DNA from: Owenia fusiformis
Taxonomy: Eukaryota; Annelida; Polychaeta; Sabellida; Oweniidae
Direction: 5' to 3'
Assembly: GCA_903813345.2 (NCBI GenBank)
Contig: CAIIXF020000009.1
Location: 12,024,030-12,084,029, forward strand
DNA: 60,000 bases
Shown here: positions 1-11,649 of the stretch, piece after piece
Layout: each line of letters starts with the position of its first letter
Numbering within the stretch: position 1 is the first letter of the stretch
The notes under the pieces: generated by a model
Database searches by the model: none
Seen by the model: only the letters and a program-made list of their open reading frames with translations
What the model was told of the DNA's origin: nothing
Position numbers and translations under genes: made by a program

Positions 1-35
1 ATTATAAAGAACAGATCATCCTTTCAATTTTGCAG

Positions 36-217
36 GATGATCCAGAAAACGAATGCAAGGGGTACTGAAGTTCGGAAATCAGAAATGGTGCAACGCTATA
101 ATCATTCAATGGGAGGTGTTGACAGGGGTGATCAAATGCTAGCTCCTTTCAACCCACACATAAGATCTGTTAAGCTGTGGAAGAAACTCCTCATCAACTG
201 TTTGTTGAAAGTTACAG
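36..217 (+). CDS. PGBD-derived gene, exon with MGGVD motif
   Basis: An acceptor tgcag ends at 35 and a donor ACAG|gtac follows 217. The reading frame starts at 37. It encodes the end of the DDE catalytic domain, including the GGVD Asp and a Lys/Trp-rich helix (KLWKKLL) usual in this family. It ends in phase 1. Confidence 0.85.
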
Positions 218-1475
218 GTACTAGAATTGTATAAATATCGCAATTAGTCTCATATTCAGCAATGTTTCACAATCACACACTGAAGGTATAATTTGGACTT
301 ACAAAGTGTGAGGATTCATCCACAACATAACTAGTGTGCATTTCATTTATATAAGAGTGACTTAGATGGGCAAAAATAGATCAACCAATGACGACGGGTT
401 GACTTTTAGGCTAGAGTAAAGGAAGTAAATGTTTCTTATGGCCTCTCTCTTATTATTTAAAAAATGAAGCAATGTCTGGTATATATAAAGTCAGTGACAT
501 TAGTAAAATCAGTAAAAAGGATAAAATGAGTAAATTCAATAAAGTCATGCGAATTCTATAAAGACTATCATAAAATTCAAGTCCCATCACAATTTAAAAA
601 AAAAAGAGAAACACATATTTTTCATATCGTGGTCTTACACCGTTAAAAATAGCAAACATTGTATAGTTAATTTTACTCTGCTACTCTTACTCTTAAATTA
701 AAGTGCTGCTTACTACAGACAAATTTATTTGCATGACATCCATTGCATATTTTCGCACATTTTGTTCATTTTGCTTTCAGTAAACTCCTACATTGTCTAC
801 AAGACAGTTGGTGGTCGGTTGGACCATAGATCCTTCCACAATGCCCTCAATCATGACCTGGTGGGGGACTACCAAAAAGAAACAGTGATAGGGTGGCCAA
901 GGTCCATGTATGTTGAGGCAAGGAACCCTAGGTTGGTCTCAAGGTGCTTCCCTGATCTTATACCTGGTAAGCATTCAACAGGTTCACACTAAGTTGCTAA
1001 ATAAAGTTTCAAGGCAAAGAGTATTATATTGACTGAAGTGTATGAATAATGAAAAATATTAAATAATCGAATAAATAGAAGATGCATTGATTTGGAGTTT
1101 ACAGAGTGTATCATAGAACCTGATTACCTGGAATAATTCATATTGTAGTCAGTATTTAAACAAAAATATATAATATAATAATTCCTCCATGAAATGGGCC
1201 TGATGTTATAATGTCATTAATAATCATTGGTAATTGTATACTGTGCTTCAGATGGCAAGAGAAAGATATGTGCAGTGTGTACCAAGCGTCCTCATCACAA
1301 CAAGCCCTACGCAGGCACAAGAAGCCGCTATTGGTGCCCTGACTGCAGAGTTGGACTTTGCATTACTCCATGCTTCAGGCGCTTTCACACATTGGTGAAT
1401 TACACTCCAGCAATACCAGCTCCCAGCTCCAAGAGAGGAAGAATAAGTGCCATACATGCATTGTTTAAATCATGA
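36..1475 (+). CDS. piggyBac transposase-derived protein, last three exons (5' part outside window)
   Basis: The C-terminal part of a piggyBac-type (PGBD, DDE_Tnp_1_7) transposase or a host gene derived from one, split over three exons at 36-217, 781-966 and 1252-1475. Both introns have GT-AG borders and both junctions are phase 1, and the three pieces join in frame without a stop. Exon 1 carries the family motif MGGVDRGDQ, whose first Asp corresponds to the last catalytic Asp of piggyBac transposases. Exon 2 carries NSYIVY, typical of the end of the catalytic fold. Exon 3 encodes the cysteine-rich domain (C-x2-C, then C-x2-C-x4-LC-x3-CF-x3-FH). Autonomous piggyBac elements usually have no introns, so this may be a domesticated gene. 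The upstream catalytic Asp residues lie before position 1, so activity cannot be judged. Confidence 0.85.
781..966 (+). CDS. PGBD-derived gene, middle exon
   Basis: The acceptor ctttcag ends at 780 and the donor CTG|gtaagc follows 966. Joined to the previous exon it restores a Val codon across the junction and reads into NSYIVYK and an LDHRSFHNAL helix, matching the end of the PGBD catalytic domain. Confidence 0.82.
1252..1475 (+). CDS. PGBD-derived gene, terminal exon with cysteine-rich domain
   Basis: The acceptor gcttcag ends at 1251. The exon encodes a zinc-binding cysteine-rich domain of the piggyBac C-terminus (CAVC ... CPDCRVGLC ... PCFRRFH), which in characterised piggyBac transposases binds the transposon ends. 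It then has a short Pro/Ser-rich tail and a stop at 1473-1475. Confidence 0.87.
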
Positions 1476-2245
1476 GCTTTCAATGTAGTACCATATTGTG
1501 CATGTAGCTAGTGACAAGGGAATTTAGTAATACCGTGCTATGTTATTTCCCCCGAATCAGCCACCTGGTGGCGAGACTGGTAACTACCTACTCACATCTG
1601 AGTAATTGACAAGATGCAAGTAGATATAATCTTGATTTACTCCATCAAAAATTTATAGTCAAAGTGATCCAGTCAAAGTGATATCATAGTTAAAATCTAC
1701 ATGTAAGATTACATCTAGAAATGAGGTTTTATAAAGTTTCATCAACTTTGAAAATTCAATTTGACATTCTGCATAGATCCCATGTTATAAAATCACAAAA
1801 GTGAAAAGCAATCTAACTGGATCATAAGAATGGCGTGAAAAAGTAGTTTTTAAAAGTTTGAAATCGCATGGATGGATCCGCCGGCAGTCACTCGGGATAG
1901 TAAACCATGGGTGGATACACTCGCTGACAGCATGCTAAAGGTTAAAATATGAAAAACTAGTATCTTACCTTCCAACTTATCTTTGAAGTCATTACCATGG
2001 CTCGATATTGCGATGCAACGTGGGCGAATGTTGAAACATCTGCATCTCCAAAATCGGAAGGCATTGTTTTGGTCTTGTTTTGTGATTCCTGCATTTGTTA
2101 GTTTGAAGCAGTACTCGATGCCCTCTAAAAATTGATTTGATGAATTAATTCATTTTGTCTCAACAGAATATTTCGTAAGTAGCGAACAATTATCCCTCTC
2201 TATTCCATAATTATAAGGGGATGGAATGTTTATTTCGTTGTTTTA
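1476..2245. other. non-coding stretch downstream of the PGBD gene
   Basis: No open frame, repeat or RNA gene is recognised here. It includes whatever 3' untranslated region the PGBD gene has; no convincing polyadenylation signal was found close to the stop. Confidence 0.5.
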
Positions 2246-2300
2246 TTTTTTTTGTCACTTCCTGTTTCGTCATTTCCTGTTAAGTATCATGGCACATTAA

Positions 2301-2769
2301 GGTGTCACTACGGTAAATCATTCTGAAAAATATTGAAAAAAATCACAAAATTCAAGTTCTGGGGTACATATCGCCCTTTTCTAATGAACTAGCCCATACA
2401 ATGACTATATTTCTGCGTTCCCCTGTACATAACCTTCATCTTGACACTATATTTAACATAGGGTTTGCATCTCGATTTTTAAATATCATTACGCCAACAT
2501 AAGGACTCATTTTTAGGTAAAATCCCAGCTTCACCAGTGAAAATTAACGAATAAAGTAGTTCCAGTTTACAGGACTATATTCTTGCGATTTTTTTCTTAA
2601 AATGGCACATTTAGAAAGTACTTGGCTTCAGCTTTACATACATACCTCAAATGGCCACATTGCATACACTTAAACCTGCTATACACACCATTGAAGTTGG
2701 CATGGCTTCGTTTTTAAAGTATTAAAAAACACTGTCCTACCCGGAAGTGCTATTTACCGGAGTGACACC
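2301..2769. mobile_element. foldback element or MITE flanked by TTAA
   Basis: A 469 bp non-coding unit starts GGTGTCACTACGGTAAAT and ends with its near-perfect inverse. TTAA lies on both sides (2297-2300 and 2770-2773). TTAA target duplications are typical of piggyBac and Kolobok elements. A weaker inverted match continues outward (about 2250 and 2805, sharing TTAACAGGAAATGAC), so the true ends may be wider and the TTAA may be internal. Confidence 0.6.
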
Positions 2770-3114
2770 TTAAGGTATGGTGCTAGTTAACAGGAAATGA
2801 CAAAAAAAGACAAAACCATGCTGGATTTTCAAAATATTTTGTACCAATATAACAGAGTTCTGTTTTGACCTCCAGTCAGTTTAACTAGTTCCACATATAT
2901 CATTTACATGACCAGGAACACAATAGTCAGAAACCCATGCCTCTCTATCGTTTCAAAAAATTTACCCAACGTATCGGTCTCTGTTAATTTATGGCATCCA
3001 TACTTTTTTGAAAGGTAACACCTTGAGGTTCAATTTTCTGCCGGATGCCCTTGCAAACTCTCATTGGTTGCTCTGTATTGTAGCATTCCATTACCATGGT
3101 TACGCATCTATAGA

Positions 3115-3860
3115 CATCTTACCTTGGAATCTTAAATCATTTGTAGCTTTGTCATTATTTTGTCTATAGAAATGATATTGGTATCAAATTAAATCTAAAT
3201 AAATTTCCCATAGAATTATAATATTCAATTATGCAAATTAGCTCATTTGCATAAATTGTGACGTCATGAATCTATTTTTGGTTCAGAATTCTCAAGTATA
3301 GCAATGTATCTTTAAGAACTGAAGCCGTACGGTAAAATTTCTTCAATGTTTTGACTTTTATTCTATGAGCAGAAGGTTTAAGCAACATAAAAGTGAAAAC
3401 AGATTCAAAATTTGATCAGAACTAACAAAGTTATTAAGCTTTCTAGGCGGCTACTATGAACGTTATCACTGAACAATTAACTTTAAACATCTTACCTAAG
3501 AATTGATATGTTTGGTAGCTTTGTCATTATTTGGTCTATTAAAAGGAGATCTTGGTATTGAATTGATCCTAATTGAATTATCGGTATGGAAACGATATTC
3601 AATTATGCAAATTAGCTAGTTTGCATAAATTATGATGTCATCAACCTATCTTTGGATCAGAACTTCCAAGTATAGCAACATATTTATTAGATCCAAGGTT
3701 GTATGGCGTAGTTTCTGCATAGCTTGTCATTTATTCTATGAGTGGAAGAGGTGTGAGCAACATAAAAATGATTCAAAATTGAATTAGTATTAGCTAAGTA
3801 ATTCAGCTTTTGAGGCAGCTACTATGAATGTTACTATTTGACAATCAAAAATAAAACACT
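3115..3860. repeat. two tandem ~375 bp units within the left arm
   Basis: The units begin near 3115 (atcttaccttgg) and 3490 (atcttacctaag) and are diverged but collinear. Each holds TAGCTTTGTCATTATTT, a palindromic octamer core, ATTCTATGAG and GGC(A/G)GCTACTATGAA. The same pair is present in inverse orientation in the right arm (about 10290-11045). Confidence 0.75.
3229..3255. promoter_or_regulatory. palindromic octamer site in element arm
   Basis: ATGCAAAT and its inverse ATTTGCAT are separated by TAGCTC-like bases, forming an almost perfect palindrome. Similar sites occur at 3603-3628, 10541-10565 and 10909-10934, one per ~375 bp unit. ATGCAAAT is the classic POU-domain octamer; binding here is only inferred. 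Confidence 0.5.
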
Positions 3861-4471
3861 GAAATAGCAAAAATGAAACAAAGCTGATTCAAGCTTATCG
3901 AGTGAAATCTATATATTTTCCATGTCACTGAATTAGTTGGTGTATAGAAATGATACAAGTATTTATAATTTTGACTATCATTGATAGGGGTCAAAACAGT
4001 TTTTTTTATTTTGTAACATGATTTATTGTTTGTGAGAAAGTTATGGATTAATCAGTTAGTGAATGGGTGAATGGTATTGTGAAATCTGTTATGTAATCTA
4101 TAAATTTTTAAACTGATTTGCTTCATAGGCGTCAATCTATTTAAAGAGATGAAACATCATGCCTGGTCAAACATCAATATTTGTTCTGCGATTCAAGCAG
4201 TGAACATCTACATGAATTTTTAAACATTATATTATATTATTATAGATTATATCATTGCTGTTTTTCATGTCACCACCAAAAGCGGTGACACATTGTTATG
4301 ATGATGACTGCTGATGACGTTGCGCCATTCTAACACCTAACTGATTTTACCATACCATATGCTTTTTGAAGAAATAAATCTTATTTGTTGAATTTTCTAG
4401 CAGAAATCGGCTCCCCTTCACTCATTTTGTCAGATTACTGGCAGTGACATGAAAGATACAATTTTTATTTT

Positions 4472-5419
4472 CTAGGGTGTCTCAAAAATGTACCCAAAGG
4501 TATATCAACAGCAAAGATAAATCAATCAATATTTTCAGATATTTTTTGCATGGTCATTTAGGAAAAGCATGTAAGTTTTCTCTCCAATACTAACTTTTTA
4601 GTTCAGTCTTGCCTTTTTGATGCTTTTTAACCCTTTTTATACCATGTGTTTAATTTAACCTCCTTACATTTTGATATGAGCCTGCATCCTTACTGCTACA
4701 TTGTTTATCATATATGATAATGTTTTTGGTGGAATGTTTTGAATTTCCTTTCACATGTTGATCTCAAGTTGTTCTATGTCTCTAGGCTTGGGATAAGCAT
4801 AAACATGGTTCTTGAAGTCATCCCAGAGAAAATGTGTGGGGTGTCAAATCTGTTGAATAGGGAGGCCCTCACAATGTCTATATGCAGAGAGAAGAAACTC
4901 CTTTTAAGGGAATTTTTGTGTGGCCATTGCTGTACATGAAGGGGCTCAAACTGTGTTCTCATTTGGATTTCATTCAGTCTCCGTAACTCTGGCAGATGGA
5001 ACTCCATTATCCACTAAATCATTTGACGATAATTGACCTGGTTCTCTGTGATTGTTCTGCCATCTTCAACCTTGGAACTTCTTTCTCTAGGGCTATTTGA
5101 AGGAACATGTTAAGCTAATCCCAACCCAAAAGACCTAAAACAACATAAGGCCAACACCCAAAGAGAAATTCAAAACATTCCACCTGAAACATTATCAAAT
5201 GTGATGAACAATGTAGCATAAGGAAAAAGGCTTTCATTGAAATATGAAGTAAAAAGTAAAGGGTTAGATCATCAAAAAGGCAAGACTGAACTAAAAACTT
5301 TGTATCAGGAAGGAAACGTACATGCTTCAGCAACATGACCATGCAAAAATGTCTGAAAATATTGATTGGTTTAACTGTGCCGTTTATATACTTTTAGGTA
5401 CATTTTTTGAGACACCTTG
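4472..5419 (-). pseudogene. degraded mariner-like element
   Basis: The ends carry inverted repeats around GGTGTCTCAAAAA(A)TGTACC with TA at both borders, as in Tc1/mariner elements. On the minus strand about 4770-4860 reads LWDDFKNHVYAYPKPRD, matching the end of a mariner transposase (usual pattern LWGYLKD-VY--P). Upstream on that strand a frame-shifted piece resembles the PHIF/PDFF region. Stops and frameshifts prevent a protein longer than about 75 residues. Confidence 0.7.
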
Positions 5420-6879
5420 TATTATTTATCATACCAACCTATCATAGTTCATAGATACCATTGCATTTTTATATTAAGTGTTAATGAAGCGTAGAAATGA
5501 ATAGTGAGGGCTTTAACCCGAAAGTTTCTACATCCATATGACACTGATTTAACGTCATCAGTGTGACATTGATATCCGCGTTAAAATCAACTATATGGCA
5601 TTCATTCATGTTATAACCATCTACATGTACAGGGCGTTCAATAAGTATTGCTAATTTTGCTATAACTTTTGTTCTGTTTGCTTTTTCTTCATGGAACTTT
5701 CACACCATAAGGTACATATATCTGACTTTGACCAATAAAAATTTAAAAGTAAATTGACTTAGTATTAGTAAAGTTATGGTTACTAAGGTAACCAGTGTCA
5801 TGGATATGCGGGGCAAAGTTCTGACGTCACTCTGGACAACATTTTCAGTATTGAAAGCAGTATCATGTAATGCTCTTGGGATATTCAGTGCAGTTACAAA
5901 TAATCCATTCCAGAGTCACTTCATGATCCATTTTCACTTTATGAGGAGCTCAAAAGAGGCACCCTCAGCGTCAATGCACAGTTGCTGTCTGGGGACCCAC
6001 TCGTGGTACACATTTTGAAGCCACCCTTGAAGCGTGTGGCTAGGGAGGTTTTCACTGCAGACATCAGTTGATTGAGATTCTGGTGTGATATTCCTCTCAG
6101 ATCTCTTTTCACTGGGGCGAATACAGCAAAATCAAGTGGGACACTATATGGGGAATATGCTGCGTGGGGCAATGCTTCCATCCCAAGCTCTGTTATTGTA
6201 TTTTGGACAATAGAGGATCTGTGAGCAGGCCATTATCTTGGTGGAACCTACTGACCTATAGGTCGATATTGCTTGGCAGGACAGCCTTTCTATCAGCCAT
6301 TTTGTTTCAAGGGGGTATGACATCATCATGCGACTATCATCTACTCCTTTGATAATTAATGTACTATACTTATTATGATGTCATAGCTCTTTGTTATATA
6401 ATTCAAACTGACAACATCAAGATTTGACTTATATGAGCAGTTTTTATTAATCAAAGGGTTTATTTGATGTATAGCAATAATTTATCATGTAAACCCTTAA
6501 GGTTGTCCTGCGTACCCGTGCCAATGGTTACTATAGTAACCATAACTTTGCCAATACTAAGTTGGTTGCCCAGAAATTTGGATAGGATAAGGTCATGTAT
6601 GTGTGTCATGGGTTGTTCAAGTTTCATGAAGAAAAAAGCAAGATAACAAAAGTTATTACAAAACCAGAACAACGGCAACGCCAAAGCGTAGCAAATCCCA
6701 TCGAACAGAAATGGCTGGTATTTTTACAAACGAATAGCACTATATCATAAAACAACACACCAGAAAGGCCACCATTTTCAAAATGGTTGCTCACTAGCCA
6801 AGTTGTCATCAGAAGAAATAATATGGTTTTAAGTAGCCACCTCTAAAATTTTTGAAAAATCGCACACGTACTTGTAAAA

Positions 6880-8020
6880 TAACACACATAAAAATGGTGG
6901 CCATTTTTCAAAATGGCCGACTACTCCCCAAAGTTTTATTAGACAATGTGCCATGCTTAAAGTATTCACATATCAAATATGAACCAAATCGCTCCACTAC
7001 TTTTCGAGTTATAGTAAAATACGTTAAAATGGCGGCCATTTTTCAAAATGGCCACTGTCTACCAAAAGTGTCATTAGAAATAGACAGTGTGCCATGCTTA
7101 TAGTATTCACTTACCAAATATGAACAAAATCACTCCACTACTTTTCGAGTTATAGTAAAATACATTAAAATGGCGGCCATTTTTCAAATTTTTTTTCAAA
7201 ATGGCCGCCTTCTACCAAAAGTGTCATAGGACAGCGTGCCATACTTATAGTATTCACATACCAAATATGAACAAAATCGCTCCACTACTTTTCGAGTTAT
7301 AGTAAAATACGTTAAAATGGCGGCCATTTTTCAAAATGGCCACTGTCTACCAAAAGTGTCATTAGAAATAGACAGTGTGCCATGCTTATAGTATTCACAT
7401 ACCAAATATGAACAAAATCACTCCACTACTTTTCGAGTTATAGTAAAATACATTAAAATGGCGGCCATTTTTCAAAGTTTTTTTCAAAATGGCCGCCTTC
7501 TACCAAAAGTGTCATAGAACAGCGTGCCATACTTATAGTATTCACATACCAAATATGAACAAAATCGCTCCACTACTTTTCGAGTTATAGTAAAATACGT
7601 TAAAATGGCGGCCATTTTTCAAAATGGCCACTGTCTACCAAAAGTGTCATTAGAAATAGACAGTGTGCCATGCTTATAGTATTCACATACCAAATATGAA
7701 CAAAATCACTCCACTACTTTTCGAGTTATAGTAAAATACATTAAAATGGCGGCCATTTTTCAAAATTTTTTTCAAAATGGCCGCCTTCTACCAAAAGTGT
7801 CATAGGACAGCGTGCCATACTTATAGTATTCACATACCAAATATGAACAAAATCGCTCCACTACTTTTCGAGTTATAGTAAAATACGTTAAAATGGCGGC
7901 CATTTTTCAAAATGGCCGCCTTCTACCAAAAGTGTCTTTAGACAGTGTGCAATGCTTATAGTATTCACATACCAAATATGAACAAAATCGCTCCACTATT
8001 TTTTGAGTTATAGCAAAAAT
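6880..8020. repeat. satellite-like array with 141/147 bp alternating monomers
   Basis: The landmark (C)RCTCCACTACTTTTCGAG recurs at about 6991, 7132, 7279, 7420, 7567, 7708, 7855 and 7990. The spacings are 141, 147, 141, 147, 141, 147 and 135, so the array has a ~288 bp dimeric higher-order unit. Every monomer contains AAAATGGCGGCCATTTTTC, itself a near palindrome. One monomer type has an extra short T-rich insertion before AAAATGGCCGCC. Confidence 0.9.
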
Positions 8021-8314
8021 CGTAAAATCACGAGTAAAGGCCGCCATTTTTCAAGATGGCTGCCATGTGCTTCTTTAATATCTACATTTGTAGCATTATT
8101 AATGTCCTTTATATTTTTTTTACATTTAAAACATATTGCTATTACAGTTTTACATATTACACCTAAATTACTGTAAAATCGGCACTAAAATGGCCGCCAT
8201 TTTGAAATGAGCGGCCATTTTGAAAATCGGCTTTCGAGCAGAACTTCTACCCCCATAGGGTATATGTGTACAAAATATGAACAAAATCGGGCCAACGGTA
8301 TTTGAGTTATTGCC

Positions 8315-8402
8315 CGGACGGACGGACGGACAGACGGACGGACGGACGGACGGACGTACGTACGGACGTACGTACGGACGGACGGACGGACGGACGGACG
8401 GA
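8315..8402. repeat. ACGG tetranucleotide microsatellite with ACGT interruptions
   Basis: Runs of (GGAC)n are interrupted by cagac and by cgtacgtacggacgtacgtacgg. It is the tail of the tandem-repeat element; the other copy has a shorter run at 12350-12374. Confidence 0.95.
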
Positions 8403-8469
8403 GGCGTTCCCTATATCCCTCCGAACTTCGTTCGATGGGATAATTAGCAATACTTATTGAATGCCCTGT

Positions 8470-10140
8470 ATATGTAACATTGATATTCATGTATCATTAC
8501 CCATGTCTTGGACCCATATGGCAGTGGTTGAATTGTTCTTATGTATCTATTTCAGTGGTGACTTTCATGACAGGGATGCTTTTTATTCGTAATGTTTCCA
8601 TCATCTTTGTCACATCTCGATGTTCACCTCACCAGTTTAATTTGACTCCCAAATATCATCTGTGTGACATTAATCTCCTTGTTAACATCATCTAGAGCTG
8701 TGACATTGATTCAGCTCCTCTCAGCACATCTTATTGTGATGACTTTTGGATATCTGCCCCAACATTCAGGCCTACATGTACATCTATGACTTTTTGATAT
8801 AATCTGTTATATTGATCAGATCTTCAGAAATTATTAATTTAAATCCTTACAATGAAATAATATCTTGTACTGGTCTTTGTTCAGAATTGCAATCTATGCT
8901 CCCTAAACTACATACTGTATGCTATTTTCATTCCATATTAAAACTTCTGAGCTATAAAAATGTATATTAAAATAGTTTATTCAACCTCTGTCAATCATAC
9001 TACGTGATTAACTCCTTTATTTTGCGCTAAAATCTCCTGTTGTTACTGTTCTCAGTTTTGAATGGTATCCATACTCTTTGGGATATACCTGAAATCCATC
9101 CATTTGAGAATCATATTTTTTCATAGATTTTTACATATTTCATATTTTGGAAACCCTTTAAAACAAGTTCAGATTATAAGTCCTATACCACACATACTTC
9201 CATAAGAGTTAGATGTAGGAAACCTATATGTAGATGTAGGAAGGGTTAGTTAAAGTCCTACAAAAATCACTTCTTTCAAAAATATTTTAAAGGGCATTTT
9301 TTCTTTGTGGCTATTTCGATCAATACACTTTAATTTCAGGATTACTAGTACTACTACTGAGCTCTTTGTATGGATTTTGTCATAATTTTTCATTGCATAT
9401 CAAAGAGGTTATACTATGTAAAATTAAACTTTTCATTTTGCTTCCCGAAGTACCTACTTTCTGCTTATAGTCCATTTTCAGAAAAGCTATAACATAAACC
9501 ATTCTAAGGTTGAATCACCAAGGATTTTGAAGGTTAAAAAATTCCCTTAAGTAGTTGTCACATAAGCTGTGTGGGCTCGCCATTTGCCACCAATTGACTT
9601 ATTTTGGGCATTGTTTTTTTTAATTAATTTACTTTTTATTTGGTGTGATGGGGATATCTTTCTGTAAAACTATTTGTTTTGCCCACCCTGTATTCATGCT
9701 GTACCCTGCCATCTGTCGGAAAGTATTCACATGGTGGCGAATGATGAGCTACAAGGCCTAAGTGTGACAGCTCCATCAAAGATAGGCATCCTGGAGGGTG
9801 TGATGTGACTCCCTCAATAATTGACACATTGGGACATGAGATGGAAATGTTAATATCTAAGTTCTAAAGTTGACACTCTATCTGTATTTTGAATATAAAA
9901 TGGTAATTAAGATTTATTTAGCTTATGTCCAAATATCAACAAAATTTTGTTTTCAGCTTTATCACATGTTAGAAATCAAATGAAACCAGGAATACTCCTC
10001 CATATAAATTTTGTAAATATTGACATGTATATTTGTCAACATATGTCAAAAAAGCATAATTAAAGCATTACTATGTATTCATATGGATCATTGACAGTAT
10101 ATGGTGAATTATAAAATTGGATTTTGAAATACAGGATCAA
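8470..10140. other. interior of the 8.3 kb element, nothing recognised
   Basis: AT-rich DNA between the mariner right end and the right arm. The longest open frames are under 75 residues and show no family motif. No repeat array or RNA gene is recognised. Confidence 0.5.
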
Positions 10141-11649
10141 GATCACACGATTTTGACCCCTGTGAATGATAGTCAAAATACATATAACATATCCACATAC
10201 TTACATGTTCAGTTCAATGGAAAAATATGAACAAGTCATGTACATTTTTACTCAATAAGATTGAAACAACTATGTTTGTTTCTTTTTTCGTTATTGTAAT
10301 ATTTTTTATAATTTATAATTATAAAACAATGACGTTCACAGTAGCTGCACAAAAAGCTGAATAACTTTGCTAATTCTGATCCAATTCTGAATCTGTTGTC
10401 TCTTGGATGTTGCCTATATCTTCCACTCATCAAATAAAGGTCAAAACTATGCACACATTCTGTCATACAGCCGTAAGTTCTAATATATATGTTGCTAAAC
10501 TGGGATATTCCGAACAAAAATTGATTGATGACATCACAATTTATGCAAATTAGCTAATTTGCATAATTGGATATTGTAATCATACAGGAAATAAGGTTTA
10601 ATTTGATACCAATATCATTTCTATAGACCAAATAATGACAAAGCTACAAACATTTTAAACGTCCATGGTAAGATGTCTGAATATAATTATCAAATAATGA
10701 CATTCACAGTAGCTGCCTCGAAAGTTTAATAGCTTTGGTAATACTGATCCAATTTTGAATCTGTTTTCACTTTTATGTTGCGTATACCTTCTTCTTATAG
10801 TCTAAAGGACCAAACTTTGCAGAAATTCTGACATTCGGCCTCAGTTCTAATAGATACGTTGCTATACTTGAAAATTCTGAATCAAACATTGATTGATGAC
10901 GTCACAATTTATGCAAATGAGCTAATTTGCATAATTGAATATCATTACTTTATGGGAAATTTAATTAGGTTTAATTTGATACCAATATCATCTCTATAGA
11001 CCAAATAATGACAAAGTTGCAAATGATTTAAGATTCCAAGGTAAGATGTCAATAGATGCGTAACCATGGTAACGGATTGCTACAATACAGAGCAACCAAT
11101 GAGAGTTTGCAAGGGCATCCTGCAAAAAATTGAGCCTCAAAGTGTTACCTTTCAAAAAAGTATGGATGCCATAAATTAACAGAGACCGATACGTTAGGTA
11201 CATTTTTTGAAACGATAGAGAGGCATGGGTTTCTGACTACAATGGAAATGGTCAAAATGACCCTAAACATGATGAAATAACCTTTTCAGCCCTCTGAAAA
11301 TGTGATTGAAAAATTGCTTAAGGTAGGTGCTCAGGAAAGGTCACTGAGCAGAATCTTTTTTCACAAAATGTGCCCAATATATTTAAGGTATCAAAAAATC
11401 AAGCAACAATTAGACTCTCTCATTGAGGCAATACTGAAACAAAATGTATCTCCTCTGGATAAAATTACAGATTTCTACATGACAAATTGATAAAAAGGAA
11501 AAGTTATTATTGTACCAGATGCTGTTAACACTCTATCCTATCACTGGGGTATGTGTGATGGAATAACAAAATCAGGACATAGGTGCAGTCGCAGGAGTTG
11601 TGGTTACAGGAAAAGGAAGCTATAGGCTAAACATTAACAATGAGTGAAT

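Larger units (their letters stand above)
6664..8440. mobile_element. tandem-repeat, ACGG-tailed element (pearl/HINE-like), copy 1
   Basis: It begins CCAGAACAACGGCAACGCC and ends TTCGTTCGATGGGA. Near the left end ATCCCATCGAAC is the inverse of the right-end GTTCGATGGGAT. The core is an array of ~141/147 bp repeats, followed by unique sequence and an ACGG microsatellite. This architecture (subterminal inverted repeat, tandem core, ACGG tail) resembles the pearl/CvA elements described in bivalves and Helentron-associated elements; that assignment is inference. It sits inside the inner part of a mariner terminal repeat. No coding capacity is seen. Confidence 0.72.
5630..8468 (-). pseudogene. mariner-like element split by a tandem-repeat element
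   Basis: The left end CAGGGCGTTCAATAAGTATT and right end (inverse, one mismatch) are flanked by TA. Removing the insertion at 6664-8440 leaves about 1.06 kb, close to mariner size. Long inverted similarity continues inward (5640-5800 against 6510-6663). Minus-strand codons at 5939-6181 read ALPHAAYSPYSVPLDFAVF followed by KRDLRG, a decayed form of the mariner motif HPPYSPDLAPSD-HLF--LK--L-G. Frameshifts show it is inactive. Confidence 0.78.
2925..11238. mobile_element. 8.3 kb element with ~1.1 kb terminal inverted repeats
   Basis: The left arm (about 2925-4005) and right arm (about 10145-11238) are inverted copies. Their outermost bases read AGTCAGAAACCCATGCC on the left and the inverse on the right. 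Both sides are flanked by acaat (2920-2924 and 11239-11243), a likely 5 bp target duplication. AG...CT ends and very long TIRs recall Maverick/Polinton elements, but those make 6 bp duplications and carry polymerase and integrase genes, and none of these is visible. The interior is filled by two mariner relics and one tandem-repeat element plus unrecognised DNA. It is best described as a non-autonomous long-TIR element of unassigned superfamily. Confidence 0.75.

Noticed and set aside
8185-8490. 101-residue minus-strand frame
   Set aside because: It is mostly the ACGG microsatellite read as (RPSV)n.
10994-11203. 69-residue minus-strand frame in the right arm of the 8.3 kb element
   Set aside because: The equivalent frame in the left arm is not preserved, so selection for a protein is not supported.
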